Below are positions 17,721 to 27,000 of a stretch of DNA of 64,000 nt, in pieces. Source of the DNA: Flavobacterium sp. LC2016-13 (GTDB taxonomy: Bacteria > Bacteroidota > Bacteroidia > Flavobacteriales > Flavobacteriaceae); assembly GCF_009707955.1 (NCBI RefSeq), contig NZ_WMDQ01000019.1, forward strand, positions 1-64,000. Reading direction: 5' to 3'. The position numbers and the translations under genes are program-made. Positions within the stretch are counted from its first letter, which is position 1; each line of letters starts with the position of its first letter. The notes below the pieces were generated by a model, which did not search any database, was not told the DNA's origin, and saw only the letters and a program-made list of their open reading frames with translations.

Positions 17721-18667
17721 TTCAGGTTAATGTTTTTTGAAGTGTAAATTTTGTTGTCATCGTCGATAATAATACAATATAGGTCAGGGATCTGATCTAT
17801 TAAAAACAAGCCTGCCTTAATACCCATAACTGCTATTGGAGTTGCCATTGCATCTGCAAATTCTGCATTTGAAGCGATAATGGTAACACTTTTTATTCCG
17901 GTTATTGGCAGTCCTGTTTTTGGGTCAATGGTATGCGAATATTTTTTGCCGTTAATGGTTACAAACTTTTCATAGTTGCCAGAGGTTGCGACTGCTTTAT
18001 TGGAGATTTCCATATAAGAGAATGCAGCATTTGGAGCATCTGGATTTGCTACGCCAATCGTCCATTTTTTTCCATTTGGCTGCAGTCCCCAAGCCGATAG
18101 ATCTCCGCTGGCATTAATAATACCGCTTTGTACATTATTTTTGATAAGAATTTGTTTTGCCATTTCAGCAGCGTATCCTTTTCCGATGCCTCCAAAACCA
18201 ATACGCATTCCTTTCTCTTTTAGAAATACGGTTGTGTTTTCTTTGTCAAGGATGATATTTCTGTAATCGATAAGATGCACCATTTTTAATGCTGTTTGGG
18301 CATAAGGTAATTTGGTCATGGCTTTGTCAAAATTCCATAAACTTTTGTCAATACTTCCGTAAGAAATATCAAATGCACCTTGTGTAATTTTCGAAATTCC
18401 GATAGATCTTTCGATAAGATTAAAAACTTCAAGATCTACTTTAACAGGCATAATTCCTGCATTTTCATTAATCAGATTAGTCTGGCTGTCATCTTTATAA
18501 GTAGTTAAAAGTTTTTCAATCCGTCTGATTTCTTCAATGGCGAGATCAATATTCTCATTTGCTGCTTTCTCATTTTCGGCAACAACTGTAATGGTAAAGT
18601 TGTTTCCCATGAGTTTTAGGGATTGTGAATATTTTTGATTTTTCTGGATATTATTTTCGGCTTTCAC
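17717..18667 (-). CDS. apbE: FAD:protein FMN transferase
   Basis: A 316-residue ApbE. Motifs: IRRIEKLLTTYKDDSQTNLI near 47, FGGIGKGYAAEMAKQIL near 150, NASGDLSAWG near 180 and SHTIDPKTGLPITG near 240, all typical of the FMN transferase that covalently attaches FMN to Ser/Thr of periplasmic proteins. No obvious signal peptide is present at this start, so export may depend on an upstream start or the enzyme may act before export. It overlaps the thioredoxin-like gene by 17 bp and DUF4266 by 4 bp, so the four genes form a tight operon. Confidence 0.92.
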   Translation of the reverse strand: MKAENNIQKNQKYSQSLKLMGNNFTITVVAENEKAANENIDLAIEEIRRIEKLLTTYKDDSQTNLINENAGIMPVKVDLEVFNLIERSIGISKITQGAFDISYGSIDKSLWNFDKAMTKLPYAQTALKMVHLIDYRNIILDKENTTVFLKEKGMRIGFGGIGKGYAAEMAKQILIKNNVQSGIINASGDLSAWGLQPNGKKWTIGVANPDAPNAAFSYMEISNKAVATSGNYEKFVTINGKKYSHTIDPKTGLPITGIKSVTIIASNAEFADAMATPIAVMGIKAGLFLIDQIPDLYCIIIDDDNKIYTSKNINLK

Positions 18668-19085
18668 AGATCGCTTTTATTTCGGCAGTCCATTGTTCAG
18701 GAGTAGTTTCTGGTTTTCCGTGCCAGGTTTTAAGTATTTTGCCATCAGCATCAAGAAGAAGTGTTAGAGGGAAGCTGCCTTCTTTATTGTAAATTTCAGC
18801 AAGATCTTCGTTTCTTTTTACTTTCTCCGGAGTTCCGATGTTTTTCTTTTTTCGAGGAAAATCAGCATTAACTAACACTAAATTTTCATTTGCCATGTCA
18901 GTGAAAACCTGACTTTCAAGATAGTCTTTGCGTGTTACAATACAAGGTCCGCACCAGTCTGAACCGGAGAAGTTCAATAGGATTAATTCATGTTTTTCCT
19001 TTGCAATTTTTTTTGCATTATTAAAGTCAGGTTCCCAGTTTATAGGAAGCGTTGTTAATAACAGGAATAATGTAATCAGCTTCAT
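18651..19085 (-). CDS. Thioredoxin-fold periplasmic protein
   Basis: A 144-residue protein with a short signal peptide (MKLITLFLLLTTLPINW). FSGSDWCGPCIVTRKDYL near 40-57 contains the WCGPC active site, and FPLTLLLDADGKIL the cis-proline loop. This is the DUF255/TlpA-like group acting as a periplasmic thiol reductase. As first gene of the operon it could keep the Cys-rich tail of DUF4266 reduced; this is inference from context. Confidence 0.88.
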   Translation of the reverse strand: MKLITLFLLLTTLPINWEPDFNNAKKIAKEKHELILLNFSGSDWCGPCIVTRKDYLESQVFTDMANENLVLVNADFPRKKKNIGTPEKVKRNEDLAEIYNKEGSFPLTLLLDADGKILKTWHGKPETTPEQWTAEIKAICESRK

Positions 19086-19451
19086 TTCGCAGTGTTGTTT
19101 TAGATATATACGAAATAACGAATTGTTGGGTATCTTATTTTTTTTAATCGCTTAAGATTGGATTAATTTTTTAAGAATTAAAATTTTGCTTTCACTATTA
19201 ATGTACTTAAAAATTTAAAAAGATATTCTGTTGTAGTAATGACAAAAGTGCGGCTGTATAGCTGCCTCGGGATATTTTTCAGAAGCCTTGGTATGTACAC
19301 TTTTAGTGATTGTAAATACCGTTCTTGAACCTGTAGACCAATGGCTTAGAAATAGAAAGTAATGAATGGTGTTATCTTGCATTATAATCTAAAATCTTTA
19401 CTACTATCATTTTTGATATAATTATAGCACGGCAAATTATATTAATATCAC
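19086..19451. other. Intergenic region
   Basis: Separates the thioredoxin-like gene from a decayed lipoprotein gene. No recognisable gene or repeat seen. Confidence 0.35.
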
Positions 19452-19970
19452 ATGAAAACAAAGTTCTTCATTATCATAGTAATTGCAATACTATTATCTT
19501 GCTGCCAGCAAAAAGATTGGACAGGTCCAAATGAAAATGATATTGTGATAGATGCTTCTGAAAGTTTTACAATTAATAACAAGATGCTAAAAAATTGGTT
19601 CTCGTTGAATAGGTAATCAGATAGTATAATTGCCTAGGCACAACTGATTATTCAAAAGCAAAGAGAGGAAGCAGAATTTCATCCGCAAGATGAGCGTGAA
19701 TATATAAGTACATGCATTGTCTAGGTTCAGCAGCATCTAGATGAAATGAAAAGAAAAGTAAAATATATTAAAGAGTTTGCAGTTAATATTGAAAATTATG
19801 ATCCCTCCCTGCAGCATAAAATTAATTCATTACAAGCGGACTATATTCAAGTTGGCGATTCTGTCGAATTTGGGAATAAGTTTATCTTTATAATTTTAAA
19901 CCCATCGAAAAATGAATGCCAAAGGTCATTGCTATCCAAGGTATATTATTCTGCAGGCAGTATATTTTAA
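19452..19970 (+). pseudogene. Lipoprotein gene with three in-frame stops
   Basis: One frame of 173 codons starts with a lipoprotein signal (FFIIIVIAILLSCCQQ). It is interrupted by TAA at 19614, TAG at 19635 and TAG at 19722, but keeps coding-like sequence between and after them: AQLIIQKQREEAEFHPQDER, then VQQHLDEMKRKVKYIKEF and GDSVEFGNKFIFIILN. No frameshift is needed to join the parts. The last ~20 codons overlap an 80-bp repeat that recurs at 29.2 kb. The protein family is not recognised; it looks like a small periplasmic lipoprotein lost by nonsense mutations. Confidence 0.65.
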
Positions 19971-19985
19971 GCTTAGGTTTACTTT
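19908..19985. repeat. Interspersed 80-bp repeat, copy A
   Basis: Shares blocks such as AAGGTCATTGCT and TTTAGGTTTA-like ends with 29217-29295. Both start with CATCGAAAA and finish with a TTTA-rich segment. Function unknown. Confidence 0.55.
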
Positions 19986-20264
19986 AAATTATCGAGGTTT
20001 TGAAGGAATTTACTGCAGTAATAAAATCAATTTGGATAAAAATAGTAAAAACAGGACCAACTTTTTGTAATGTGCGACAACTTGAAAATTTGGACATAGA
20101 ACTTGAAGAAGAACTTTTGCTGTATTTGATCCAAAAAAATCGGCAGTAAATTTCTTTTTCATTTCCCTGTTTTGTTTTTTTAAAGGCTCATTACAAAGTT
20201 ACAGTATGCAACAGCTATGGCCCATCTAATTGAAATCCAGTAAGTTTTTTTTAGCTCAAGAGAT
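19971..20264. other. Intergenic region with possible coding relic
   Basis: Carries a short open stretch ending ELEEELLLYLIQKNRQ and TAA near 20150 without a plausible start. Otherwise nothing is recognised. Confidence 0.25.
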
Positions 20265-21773
20265 TTAAATTGATGTTTCAGATTGTATCAGGGGCAAAGA
20301 GATAATAAATACGGCCCCGTTATCTTTTTCTCCGCCGGCGCTGATGGTCCCTTTATGTCTTTGGGCTATTTTTCTGCAAAGCGCCAGACCAAGTCCGTTT
20401 CCTTCGCACTGATCTTTGGAATGCAGCCTTTCAAAGGCAGCAAAAATCCTCTCGGCATCAGCAGCATCAAGTCCAATGCCATTGTCTTTAATTGTAATTT
20501 CAACCATATCGGTACCTTCGCTATTGGCTAGGACATGTGATATAATTACTCGTGGCGGCTGATCTGCTTTTGAAAATTTCAAGGCATTGTGGATCAGATT
20601 GTAAAAAAGTTGCTGGATCAGAATGGGGGCTCCCTGTATATGGGGAAGCTCGCTTGTAATCAGTATAGCATTTTTCTCCTTAATGATAAGTTCGAGATCT
20701 GTTTTTATACTTTCTATTAGTTCATTGAGATTGATCTTTTCAATGGGCTGTATTTTTTTATCCATCGTGGAATAGGCCAGGATTCCCTCTATAATGGTCT
20801 GCATTCTCTGTGCGGACTGATCTATCTTATTGAGGTATTTTTTTGAATTTTCAGTACAGTTATCCTGGGATTCATTTCGTAAAAGGTCATTAAAGATTTT
20901 GATTTTTCGAACAGGTTCTTTCAGGTCATGGCTCACGATATTGGCGAAATGCATAAGATCATCATTGGATCTTCGCAGTTCCTGTGTACTTTGATCCACC
21001 TGTTTTTTTAATTCATCCTGAAATTGTTTCTGCTCATCGATGTTCTGGACAATTCCAATAATATTGGTTGGAGTATTGTTCTGATCCTTGATGATTTTAC
21101 CGTTAATTTTAACCCATTTAATAGAATTATCATCATTTACGATTCGGGCTTCATAGCACATTTTCCCAGTGCTCTGTGCCTGCTGATGTGCTTTTTCGCG
21201 CACAAGCTGATCCTCGGGGTGGAGTTTTGCAATGAGCTCTTCATTGTGGATTTCCCGGTCGATGGACCAGATAGTATTGAAGTTTCCGGAGGTCTTGATT
21301 TCCCTGGTAGCAAAATCTATTTCGTAAGTTCCCATTCCTGAGGATTCAATGGCCATTCTGAGTCTCTCTTCAGCGTTTTCTGTCTTTTGTTTAGCCAAAT
21401 GCAGTTCAGTGACATCCGAACCTGTATTCATGACGCCATAAATTTTCATTTCTTTATTGAAAAGCGGGATAAAACTATAATTAAAATAATGTGTTTTTAA
21501 GACTCCGTCAATCACCAAATCTACTTTTCTGTCTTTTCCATGAAAGGGAATACCGGTTTTAAGCACCGATACTGCCTGTTCAAAAAACTTCTCATTCTGA
21601 ACTTCAGGGAGCGCATCAAGATAATTTTTTCCAATCACCTGATCTCCTTTTCCCCAAGCGCTGATCATGGCGGGATTTGCCAGTACTATCTGGAGTTGAT
21701 CACCGGTATAAACTGCTATTGGCAAAGGGGTATTGTCCACAATGTTTTTCAAAAACAATAGATTATCGTACAT
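20265..21773 (-). CDS. Cytoplasmic PAS sensor histidine kinase
   Basis: A 502-residue kinase without membrane segments. PAS 1 covers about 10-130 (LQIVLANPAMISAWGKGDQV), PAS/PAC 2 about 135-250, a short coiled coil 250-270, HisKA from 275 with phospho-acceptor His282 in IVSHDLKEPVRKI, and HATPase_c with NLIHNALKFS (N box), DNGIGLD (G1) and GNGLGLALC (G2). The PAS lineage resembles flavobacterial soluble sensors of redox or small ligands. The CheY-like gene at 22100 is divergent and could be its receiver. Confidence 0.92.
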   Translation of the reverse strand: MYDNLLFLKNIVDNTPLPIAVYTGDQLQIVLANPAMISAWGKGDQVIGKNYLDALPEVQNEKFFEQAVSVLKTGIPFHGKDRKVDLVIDGVLKTHYFNYSFIPLFNKEMKIYGVMNTGSDVTELHLAKQKTENAEERLRMAIESSGMGTYEIDFATREIKTSGNFNTIWSIDREIHNEELIAKLHPEDQLVREKAHQQAQSTGKMCYEARIVNDDNSIKWVKINGKIIKDQNNTPTNIIGIVQNIDEQKQFQDELKKQVDQSTQELRRSNDDLMHFANIVSHDLKEPVRKIKIFNDLLRNESQDNCTENSKKYLNKIDQSAQRMQTIIEGILAYSTMDKKIQPIEKINLNELIESIKTDLELIIKEKNAILITSELPHIQGAPILIQQLFYNLIHNALKFSKADQPPRVIISHVLANSEGTDMVEITIKDNGIGLDAADAERIFAAFERLHSKDQCEGNGLGLALCRKIAQRHKGTISAGGEKDNGAVFIISLPLIQSETSI

Positions 21774-22087
21774 CGCTTGCTGGGTTATATTTTATCACGA
21801 AGCTATCTTTTATTTGGTATTGCAGTTTTACATTATTCTTTTGGATTGTTTTAAAATTCAAACATGTATAAGTTCCTTTAAAGAATTAAAACAGAACAGA
21901 GAGCATAAATATAGCGTTAGAAAAAAATAATCTGTACTATTTTTTTTTTTTAATTTTTAAAATTAAAATTTTCCTGGAGATCCAACAACGTCAATACTGA
22001 TTTAATTTAAACTTACGAGAAATGGTCCGCAACCAAAAAATAAGATTATGCTTTTGTTTTCAGCTATAGTTTATACCGTAAATTTAT

Positions 22088-22095
22088 TATTTTTG
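22088..22095 (+). promoter_or_regulatory. Candidate -7 promoter element, possibly giving a leaderless mRNA
   Basis: TATTTTTG matches the TAnnTTTG box of the Bacteroidota primary sigma factor. Only four bases separate it from the ATG at 22100, so transcription would start at or next to the first codon. A clear -33 TTG at standard spacing is not seen. The remainder of 21774-22087 shows no feature. Confidence 0.35.
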
Positions 22096-22099
22096 CAAC

Positions 22100-22525
22100 A
22101 TGAAAATTAAGGGAGAAATAATAGTGATAGAAGATGATCAGGATGACAGAGATTTTCTTAAAGATATTTTTGAAAGTTTAAATTACTCCAATAAAATTGT
22201 TTTTTTTGAAGACTCCACAAAAGTTGTGGATTACCTCTCGGATGAGAAAGTGAAGCCTTTTATGATTATCTCAGATATCAATATGCCTAAATTAAATGGA
22301 TTTGAATTAAGAGACAAGATTCTTCAGGACACTTCAATTAGTAATAAATGCATGCCGTATATCTTTTTGTCAACTTCAAACAATCCAGAAAACATATCCA
22401 AGGCCTATACTCTTTCCATTCAGGGTTATTTTAAAAAGCACGACAATTTTGCACAGTATAAAGAAATGATAGACAAGATAATTCAATACTGGATTGTGAG
22501 CCTTACTCCGGTATCGGATATGTAA
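22100..22525 (+). CDS. Single-domain response regulator (CheY-like)
   Basis: A 141-residue receiver domain. The acidic pair is EDDQDD near 11-16, the phospho-accepting Asp lies in IISDINMPKLNGFEL, the switch Thr/Ser in FLSTSNNP, and the conserved Lys in GYFKKHDNF. This lineage (D-x-N-M-P-x-L-N-G) is the stand-alone type common in Bacteroidota, usually served by soluble PAS kinases. It is followed after 16 bp by a small protein gene and is probably co-transcribed with it. Confidence 0.92.
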   Translation: MKIKGEIIVIEDDQDDRDFLKDIFESLNYSNKIVFFEDSTKVVDYLSDEKVKPFMIISDINMPKLNGFELRDKILQDTSISNKCMPYIFLSTSNNPENISKAYTLSIQGYFKKHDNFAQYKEMIDKIIQYWIVSLTPVSDM

Positions 22526-22541
22526 TTTTATATATGAGAGA

Positions 22542-22820
22542 ATGAGTATGGATTTAAAAAAGTTTACAATGGAGAAAGCCGTACAATTAAAAGTACGTAA
22601 GGACTTAGACAGCTCTCAGCAGTTAAACATTATCAAATTAAAGGGAAGTTTAATAGCTAAGGGATACACGGAAATTATACATATTGTAGATCAGGATGAG
22701 GAGTTTCACATTAATTCTTTTCAGACGCCTGCTGCATACAAAAATGAAGTGCATGATTTTATTGCTGCCTTTATCAGTAAAGAAAATTTAGAAGATACCA
22801 TTACGCTCTGCAAAGGCTGA
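22542..22820 (+). CDS. Small protein of unknown function, intact member of a three-copy family
   Basis: A 92-residue soluble protein. Core residues are LKVRKDLDSSQQLNIIKLKG, SLIAKGYTEIIHIVDQDEEF and HINSFQTPAA. Met at residue 9 aligns with the start of the frameshifted copy at 11861, so translation may start at 22566. Two broken copies occur at 11.4 and 11.9 kb. Position directly behind a CheY-like gene suggests a signalling accessory, but no fold or function is recognised. Its conservation in three copies argues that it is real. Confidence 0.7.
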   Translation: MSMDLKKFTMEKAVQLKVRKDLDSSQQLNIIKLKGSLIAKGYTEIIHIVDQDEEFHINSFQTPAAYKNEVHDFIAAFISKENLEDTITLCKG

Positions 22821-22897
22821 AATGAATAATAATGAAGAGCTTGTCTTAAGCCTATGCATAATGGCTGAACAATTTAAAAAGTACTGCCGTTCATGCT

Positions 22898-23116
22898 CTA
22901 GCCCTCTACTTTTTCCTTATGATGCTGCTTGAGCCATTTTTCCATTCGCTGCAATAGCTGCACTTCTTTAGGATCGCCTGTGGGATTGGAAAGCCCTGTA
23001 ATTGTCCTTTCAGAGTTAAACCTTTTATCCTCAAAGGAGCAGGTGAATTTTGGGACCTCGTTGTGTTTGACCAGCCATCTGCCGGGGCCTGTAGTTGCAA
23101 TTTCAAATTTCTTCAT
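22898..23116 (-). CDS. Conserved-looking small protein
   Basis: A 72-residue basic protein (MKKFEIATTGPGRWLVKHNE, later GDPKEVQLLQRMEKWLKQHH). It has normal residue composition and a purine-rich leader AAGAAAA before the ATG. No domain recognised, no signal peptide. A 66-residue frame overlapping it on the same strand is a shadow. Confidence 0.5.
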   Translation of the reverse strand: MKKFEIATTGPGRWLVKHNEVPKFTCSFEDKRFNSERTITGLSNPTGDPKEVQLLQRMEKWLKQHHKEKVEG

Positions 23117-24126
23117 TTTTCTTAATCTCCTTGACAGCTGCAGGTACTTATTATATTGTTGTTGTTTTAGGCTGTTTTTACTGCTGAATTGTAAAGGACA
23201 AAATTAGAGCATTATTGCGCTTTTTTGTTATATAATTTACAGCTGGAGGATATTTTTTGATTACTTTGATTATTACTAAAATAAAATTAGCTGAGTCAGT
23301 CCAAATAAACAAGTTTCCAGACGGGTACTCAAAACCCTGTTTTTTTATGTTTGCATTATAGGCAAAAAATCATGAGGGAATCTTTGTTTTGCTGTGGCGA
23401 AAATAATGCTTTCTTTCAGAAGCTTTTCCCGCTATCCGTTGCAATCTTTTGTGCCGAACACCGGCACAAAAGTATTTTTACTACTATCGGGGCTAGGGCT
23501 GCCGGGGAGCCCTGGTTTTTGACTAATAAAAATAAAAACGTTATATAAAAAATGGCGTCAATTGTCTTCAATTGGCGCCATTTGGCTTGTTTGTGACCAC
23601 TAAAGGACACATTTCAAACCATTTTAGGGAGGATTTGAAGAAATTGGCTTATTGGACGTAGAGACTGTCTTTCATTGGCGTTCTGAATTTGGTTTGGATG
23701 TACTGCTGGGGATTGAAGGACAATTCTATTTGATTACGAAGCGATTTCAAAAAAAAACTTATTGAATAATTTATTTAATGTAAAATCAACAGCCTTAACT
23801 TTTTGTGGAAAAAAAGGTATAAGCTCCATTTGATGAGTGCTATGTTTGTAATGGCTTTTTGCAATAAACGTTTTGCCGCTCCACGATCAAAATTTAACCA
23901 CTTCCAATAAGTTTGTGGTTTGCTAAACAAAAAAATCTAAACAGTCGCTTCTTACATTTATCAATTTAAAATATAGGCTTAAGTTATTACAAAGTTTTTC
24001 AGAGTTATTACAAAGTAGCATTATTACTCTTTGATACAGCTTTTTTTTGTTTTAAAATTGCACTGAATTAAAGACAATAACTGCAGTAATAGAAGAACTT
24101 TTTTAGCTAAAAAATTTAATTGGGGA
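23117..24126. other. 1-kb non-coding region with hairpins and an interspersed motif
   Basis: Hairpin 1 has arms CTTTTGTGCCG (23446-23456) and CGGCACAAAAG (23462-23472). It belongs to a GC-richer segment (23400-23520, CCCGCTATCC...GGGGCTAGGG) that looks like an intergenic repeat I have seen in flavobacterial genomes. Hairpin 2 has arms 23550-23564 and 23569-23583 (ATGGCGTCAATTG) with one G-T pair. A copy of the CTTAACTTTTTGTGG motif lies at 23793-23807. No gene seen. Confidence 0.5.
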
Positions 24127-24531
24127 ATGAAATACAAAAATATATTACTAGTCAACGATATAAATGATGATGCAGAGACTTTTGTATTAGTACTAAATGC
24201 AATTCATCATAAAATTAGGTCATCAGTAGAAGGTAGTGCACTTGAAGCTCTAAAAAAGCTTCAGGATTCAAAATTATCACCAGATATAATTTTCCTGGAT
24301 TATAACATGCTATATCTTGATGGAACTGGATTTCTTAAATTACTTCGGGATATTAAAAGTCTAAAAAGAATTCCTGTTGTAGTTTATTCACGAAATTCAG
24401 GACTTATGCTAGATGAAGGGATGACCAAATTCAAGAGAGTGCAATTTTTGAAGAAGCATTCTAATTTTAGAAAGCTTTTTAAGTCCCTACAAAAGATAAT
24501 AATGCCTGACAAGTCTGAAAAAAAAGTATAA
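24127..24531 (+). CDS. Diverged CheY-like receiver protein
   Basis: A 134-residue receiver. The N-terminal acidic cluster is NDINDDAE, the acceptor Asp lies in IIFLDYNMLYLDG, and VVYSRNSG and FLKKHSNF mark the switch and Lys positions. The DYNM loop and YLDG differ from the usual MP-x-x-G. It converges on the CheB gene 12 bp away. Its kinase is not adjacent. Confidence 0.8.
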   Translation: MKYKNILLVNDINDDAETFVLVLNAIHHKIRSSVEGSALEALKKLQDSKLSPDIIFLDYNMLYLDGTGFLKLLRDIKSLKRIPVVVYSRNSGLMLDEGMTKFKRVQFLKKHSNFRKLFKSLQKIIMPDKSEKKV

Positions 24532-24542
24532 GATTAAAATCA

Positions 24543-25559
24543 TTATGTCGGAGAGTCACTGGTACTTGATTTATCATCGGTGAGTAATATAGCCCTTATT
24601 CTGTCAATGTGAACCTGTGACATTTTTGCCCTTTCATTGGCAGAATTAGCCATTGCGCCTTTTTGACCATTTGCAATAGTGGTGAGAAGATTTTTCCTTT
24701 CTTCAAACATTCTAAGGGCAGTCCACATTGTTTCTTCAATTTTTTCAGTTTGCTCAGCCAGTAAAGCAGCAGCTGTGTAGGCATGACCCGTATGACAGCG
24801 ATACCTTAGCCCGAATCCCTCGTCCATTTTCCATAATACACCTCCACAGCCAGGACAGTTAAAAGGAACTTGTTCTCCGAGGGAATTAACTGAAGGCAGG
24901 TCACTTAGTACACGCTGAGCTATTTTAATTTCCTTAACTATATCTTGTGGAACTGGCAGTTGCTTAGTAGTTTTTCTTATCATTAGGGTGGAAAGAATAC
25001 CGCCCATCTCTGTTAGGGGAACACAATAGTCTGGCTTCATCTGATTCAGTGCATTGGTTGGCATATCAGGATAATCCGCATCTGCAGGGTCCTGAATTAT
25101 GCTGATACCTCCACACCTTTGTATGGCAATAAGTCCAGCTGTACCGTCGTCGAGATATCCTGTCAAAAGTATCCCTATTGTCCTGTTTCCAAAAGAAGCC
25201 GCCGCAGATCTGAAAAGGGGGTCGATTGCAGGGCGTGATCGATTTTCCTGAGCTCCTTTGGTTACCATAAGACAACCATCCTTTTCAACCATAAGATGAT
25301 GATCGGAAGGAGCAAAATAAATATAACCGGGTTCAATACGATTTCCCTGCTTGGCGTGAATACATTTGAGTTTTCCAATTTTATTTAATGAATTCAGCAG
25401 AGCATCTCCTGTTGCATCGGCAGAGATATGCTGAACTATCAAAAGGGGTGCGGGAAAATCTTTTGGAAGCTGTTCTACCAAACTTATCAGGGCTTTCATG
25501 CCTCCTGCTGATGTACCTACTACCACTATATAATTATTTTTGTCGTGAATTTCTTTCAT
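24543..25559 (-). CDS. Stand-alone CheB-type methylesterase with C-terminal zinc motif
   Basis: A 338-residue protein without receiver domain. The catalytic triad of the methylesterase fold is Ser17 (GTSAGG), His44 (VQHISADATG) and Asp in TGYLDDGTAG near 137. From about 225 a CPGCGG...RCHTGH set of Cys and His forms a probable zinc site, followed by a helical tail (MWTALRMFEERKNLL). No MCP, CheR or CheA is nearby, so this is the unlinked CheB type found in non-flagellated Bacteroidota, whose target is unknown. Confidence 0.88.
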   Translation of the reverse strand: MKEIHDKNNYIVVVGTSAGGMKALISLVEQLPKDFPAPLLIVQHISADATGDALLNSLNKIGKLKCIHAKQGNRIEPGYIYFAPSDHHLMVEKDGCLMVTKGAQENRSRPAIDPLFRSAAASFGNRTIGILLTGYLDDGTAGLIAIQRCGGISIIQDPADADYPDMPTNALNQMKPDYCVPLTEMGGILSTLMIRKTTKQLPVPQDIVKEIKIAQRVLSDLPSVNSLGEQVPFNCPGCGGVLWKMDEGFGLRYRCHTGHAYTAAALLAEQTEKIEETMWTALRMFEERKNLLTTIANGQKGAMANSANERAKMSQVHIDRIRAILLTDDKSSTSDSPT

Positions 25560-26127
25560 CTCATAAATGTAATCAAATAAAATTCAGTAAATTGAATATC
25601 CAATATCTATATAATTAATTATATATCGCTGTGAAAAGCAGCTCCAAAACAAATAAATTTTAGTAATTGTTGTCCCAATTTTTGATTAACCGTTATCGCA
25701 AGGGAAGCCAAATCCAAATTTTAATAATATTGTCAAAAAGGTCATAATAGGTTTTTAATTTTCAAACTATTTTTCTTCAAACTTATATATGAATTTGGTC
25801 CTATTTGTACCTCATATGCATATTCTATTACATAATACAGCGAAACTAATTTCTGTAAGTGAAATTAGCATTTGGTGAGTAATTTATATTTAATTTTTGA
25901 AAGCTTGTTTCTTTTGACTCAAATTAGAGGAAAGTTTAGGGGGTTTTTGGCTCCGCCCAAAACAATTAAAATCCCTGTGTTTACAGGGCTTTTTTATTCA
26001 GCGGAGTTTAGTAATGTTTCGAACTTGATCCTTCAAATTGTTTTAATACAGTATTATAAGTTCTTGTTAAATCTAAATGCATCTATTATTCAACCATTTT
26101 AACGCGCTAGCATCATTAGAAAAGCTA
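25560..26127. other. Non-coding region containing one terminator-like hairpin
   Basis: CCCTGT (25973-25978), loop GTTT and ACAGGG (25983-25988) followed by CTTTTTT make a plus-strand terminator with no gene in front of it, perhaps left from a deleted gene or an integration site. No frame of note is present. Confidence 0.45.
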
Positions 26128-27000
26128 TTATTTAATTGGCTGTTGATTCTGAAACTCTTCAATCGTTAAGTTTCCGAGTGCAGAATGTCTTCTGCAGGTG
26201 TTGTAAAAGTTCTCGATATAATCGGTTATTGATTTTTCTGCTTTGTCTTTAGTCTTATATTTATTTTGGTATACCAGTTCTACCTTTAATGTCTTGAAGA
26301 AGCTTTCTGCTATCGCGTTATCATAGCAGTTTCCTTTTCGGCTCATGCTTTGGGTTATTTTATTTGTGGCTAATAAAGCAATAAACTCATGGCAGGCATA
26401 TTGCTTTCCTTGGTCTGAGTGAAAGAGTAGTTCCTGATTGTTCTGCAATGGACGATTTAAAAGAGCTTTCGTTAAAGAGGTGATGCTGGTATCTTTTGCT
26501 CTCATTGTTTCGCTGATTGACCAGCCGATCACTTTACGGTCAAAAAGGTCTATCACCACAGTGAGATAGATCCAGCCTTCATCTGTTTCGATGTAGGTGA
26601 TATCAGAAACCCAGATTTCGTTTCTTCTGGATGCCTTAAAAATCTGTTCTAATCTGTTTTCTGCTGATCTGTTATTAGGGGGTGGGTTTGTAGTCTTTTT
26701 ATATTTAGATTTTGCAATGCTTCTTAGATGGTTTTCCTTCATAATCTGCCCGACAAATTTTCTGGAAACTTTTATCCCGATGGAATCTAATTCTTTAGCA
26801 ATTCTAGGGCTTCCGTATCGGCATTGGCTCCAGTGGTAAATTCTTATAATTTCTTTTATTATATGGGCTTTCCGCACAGACTTTGATGTGGGTGTTCTTT
26901 TCCTCCATCGGAAGAAACTGCTTTTGTGGATCTGAAAAATCCGGCACATCTTCTCGACAGGAAATATTTCAGCATTTTCTCTGATGAATTCATATTTCAC
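26128..27000 (-). CDS. IS3-family transposase OrfB (IS #2)
   Basis: A 290-residue integrase with DDE residues in WVSDITYIETD, LLFHSDQGKQYA and NCYDNAIAESFFKTLK. It starts at GTG 27000, whose GTGA overlaps the OrfA stop by 4 bp; translational coupling or a -1 shift would give OrfAB. Roughly 60% identical by eye to OrfB at 7.4 kb. Both frames are uninterrupted, so the element may be mobile. Confidence 0.92.
   Translation of the reverse strand: MKYEFIRENAEIFPVEKMCRIFQIHKSSFFRWRKRTPTSKSVRKAHIIKEIIRIYHWSQCRYGSPRIAKELDSIGIKVSRKFVGQIMKENHLRSIAKSKYKKTTNPPPNNRSAENRLEQIFKASRRNEIWVSDITYIETDEGWIYLTVVIDLFDRKVIGWSISETMRAKDTSITSLTKALLNRPLQNNQELLFHSDQGKQYACHEFIALLATNKITQSMSRKGNCYDNAIAESFFKTLKVELVYQNKYKTKDKAEKSITDYIENFYNTCRRHSALGNLTIEEFQNQQPIK

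Noticed and set aside
22906..23106. 66-codon frame overlapping the 72-residue gene on the same strand
   Set aside because: Shadow in another frame with poorer start context and composition.
23351..23610. Frames of about 65 codons on both strands over the hairpin region
   Set aside because: They follow the GC-rich hairpin repeat and are mirror shadows; no protein-like features.
25973..25996. Integration (att) site near a tRNA gene
   Set aside because: The hairpin looks like a terminator, and no tRNA or integrase is found nearby.
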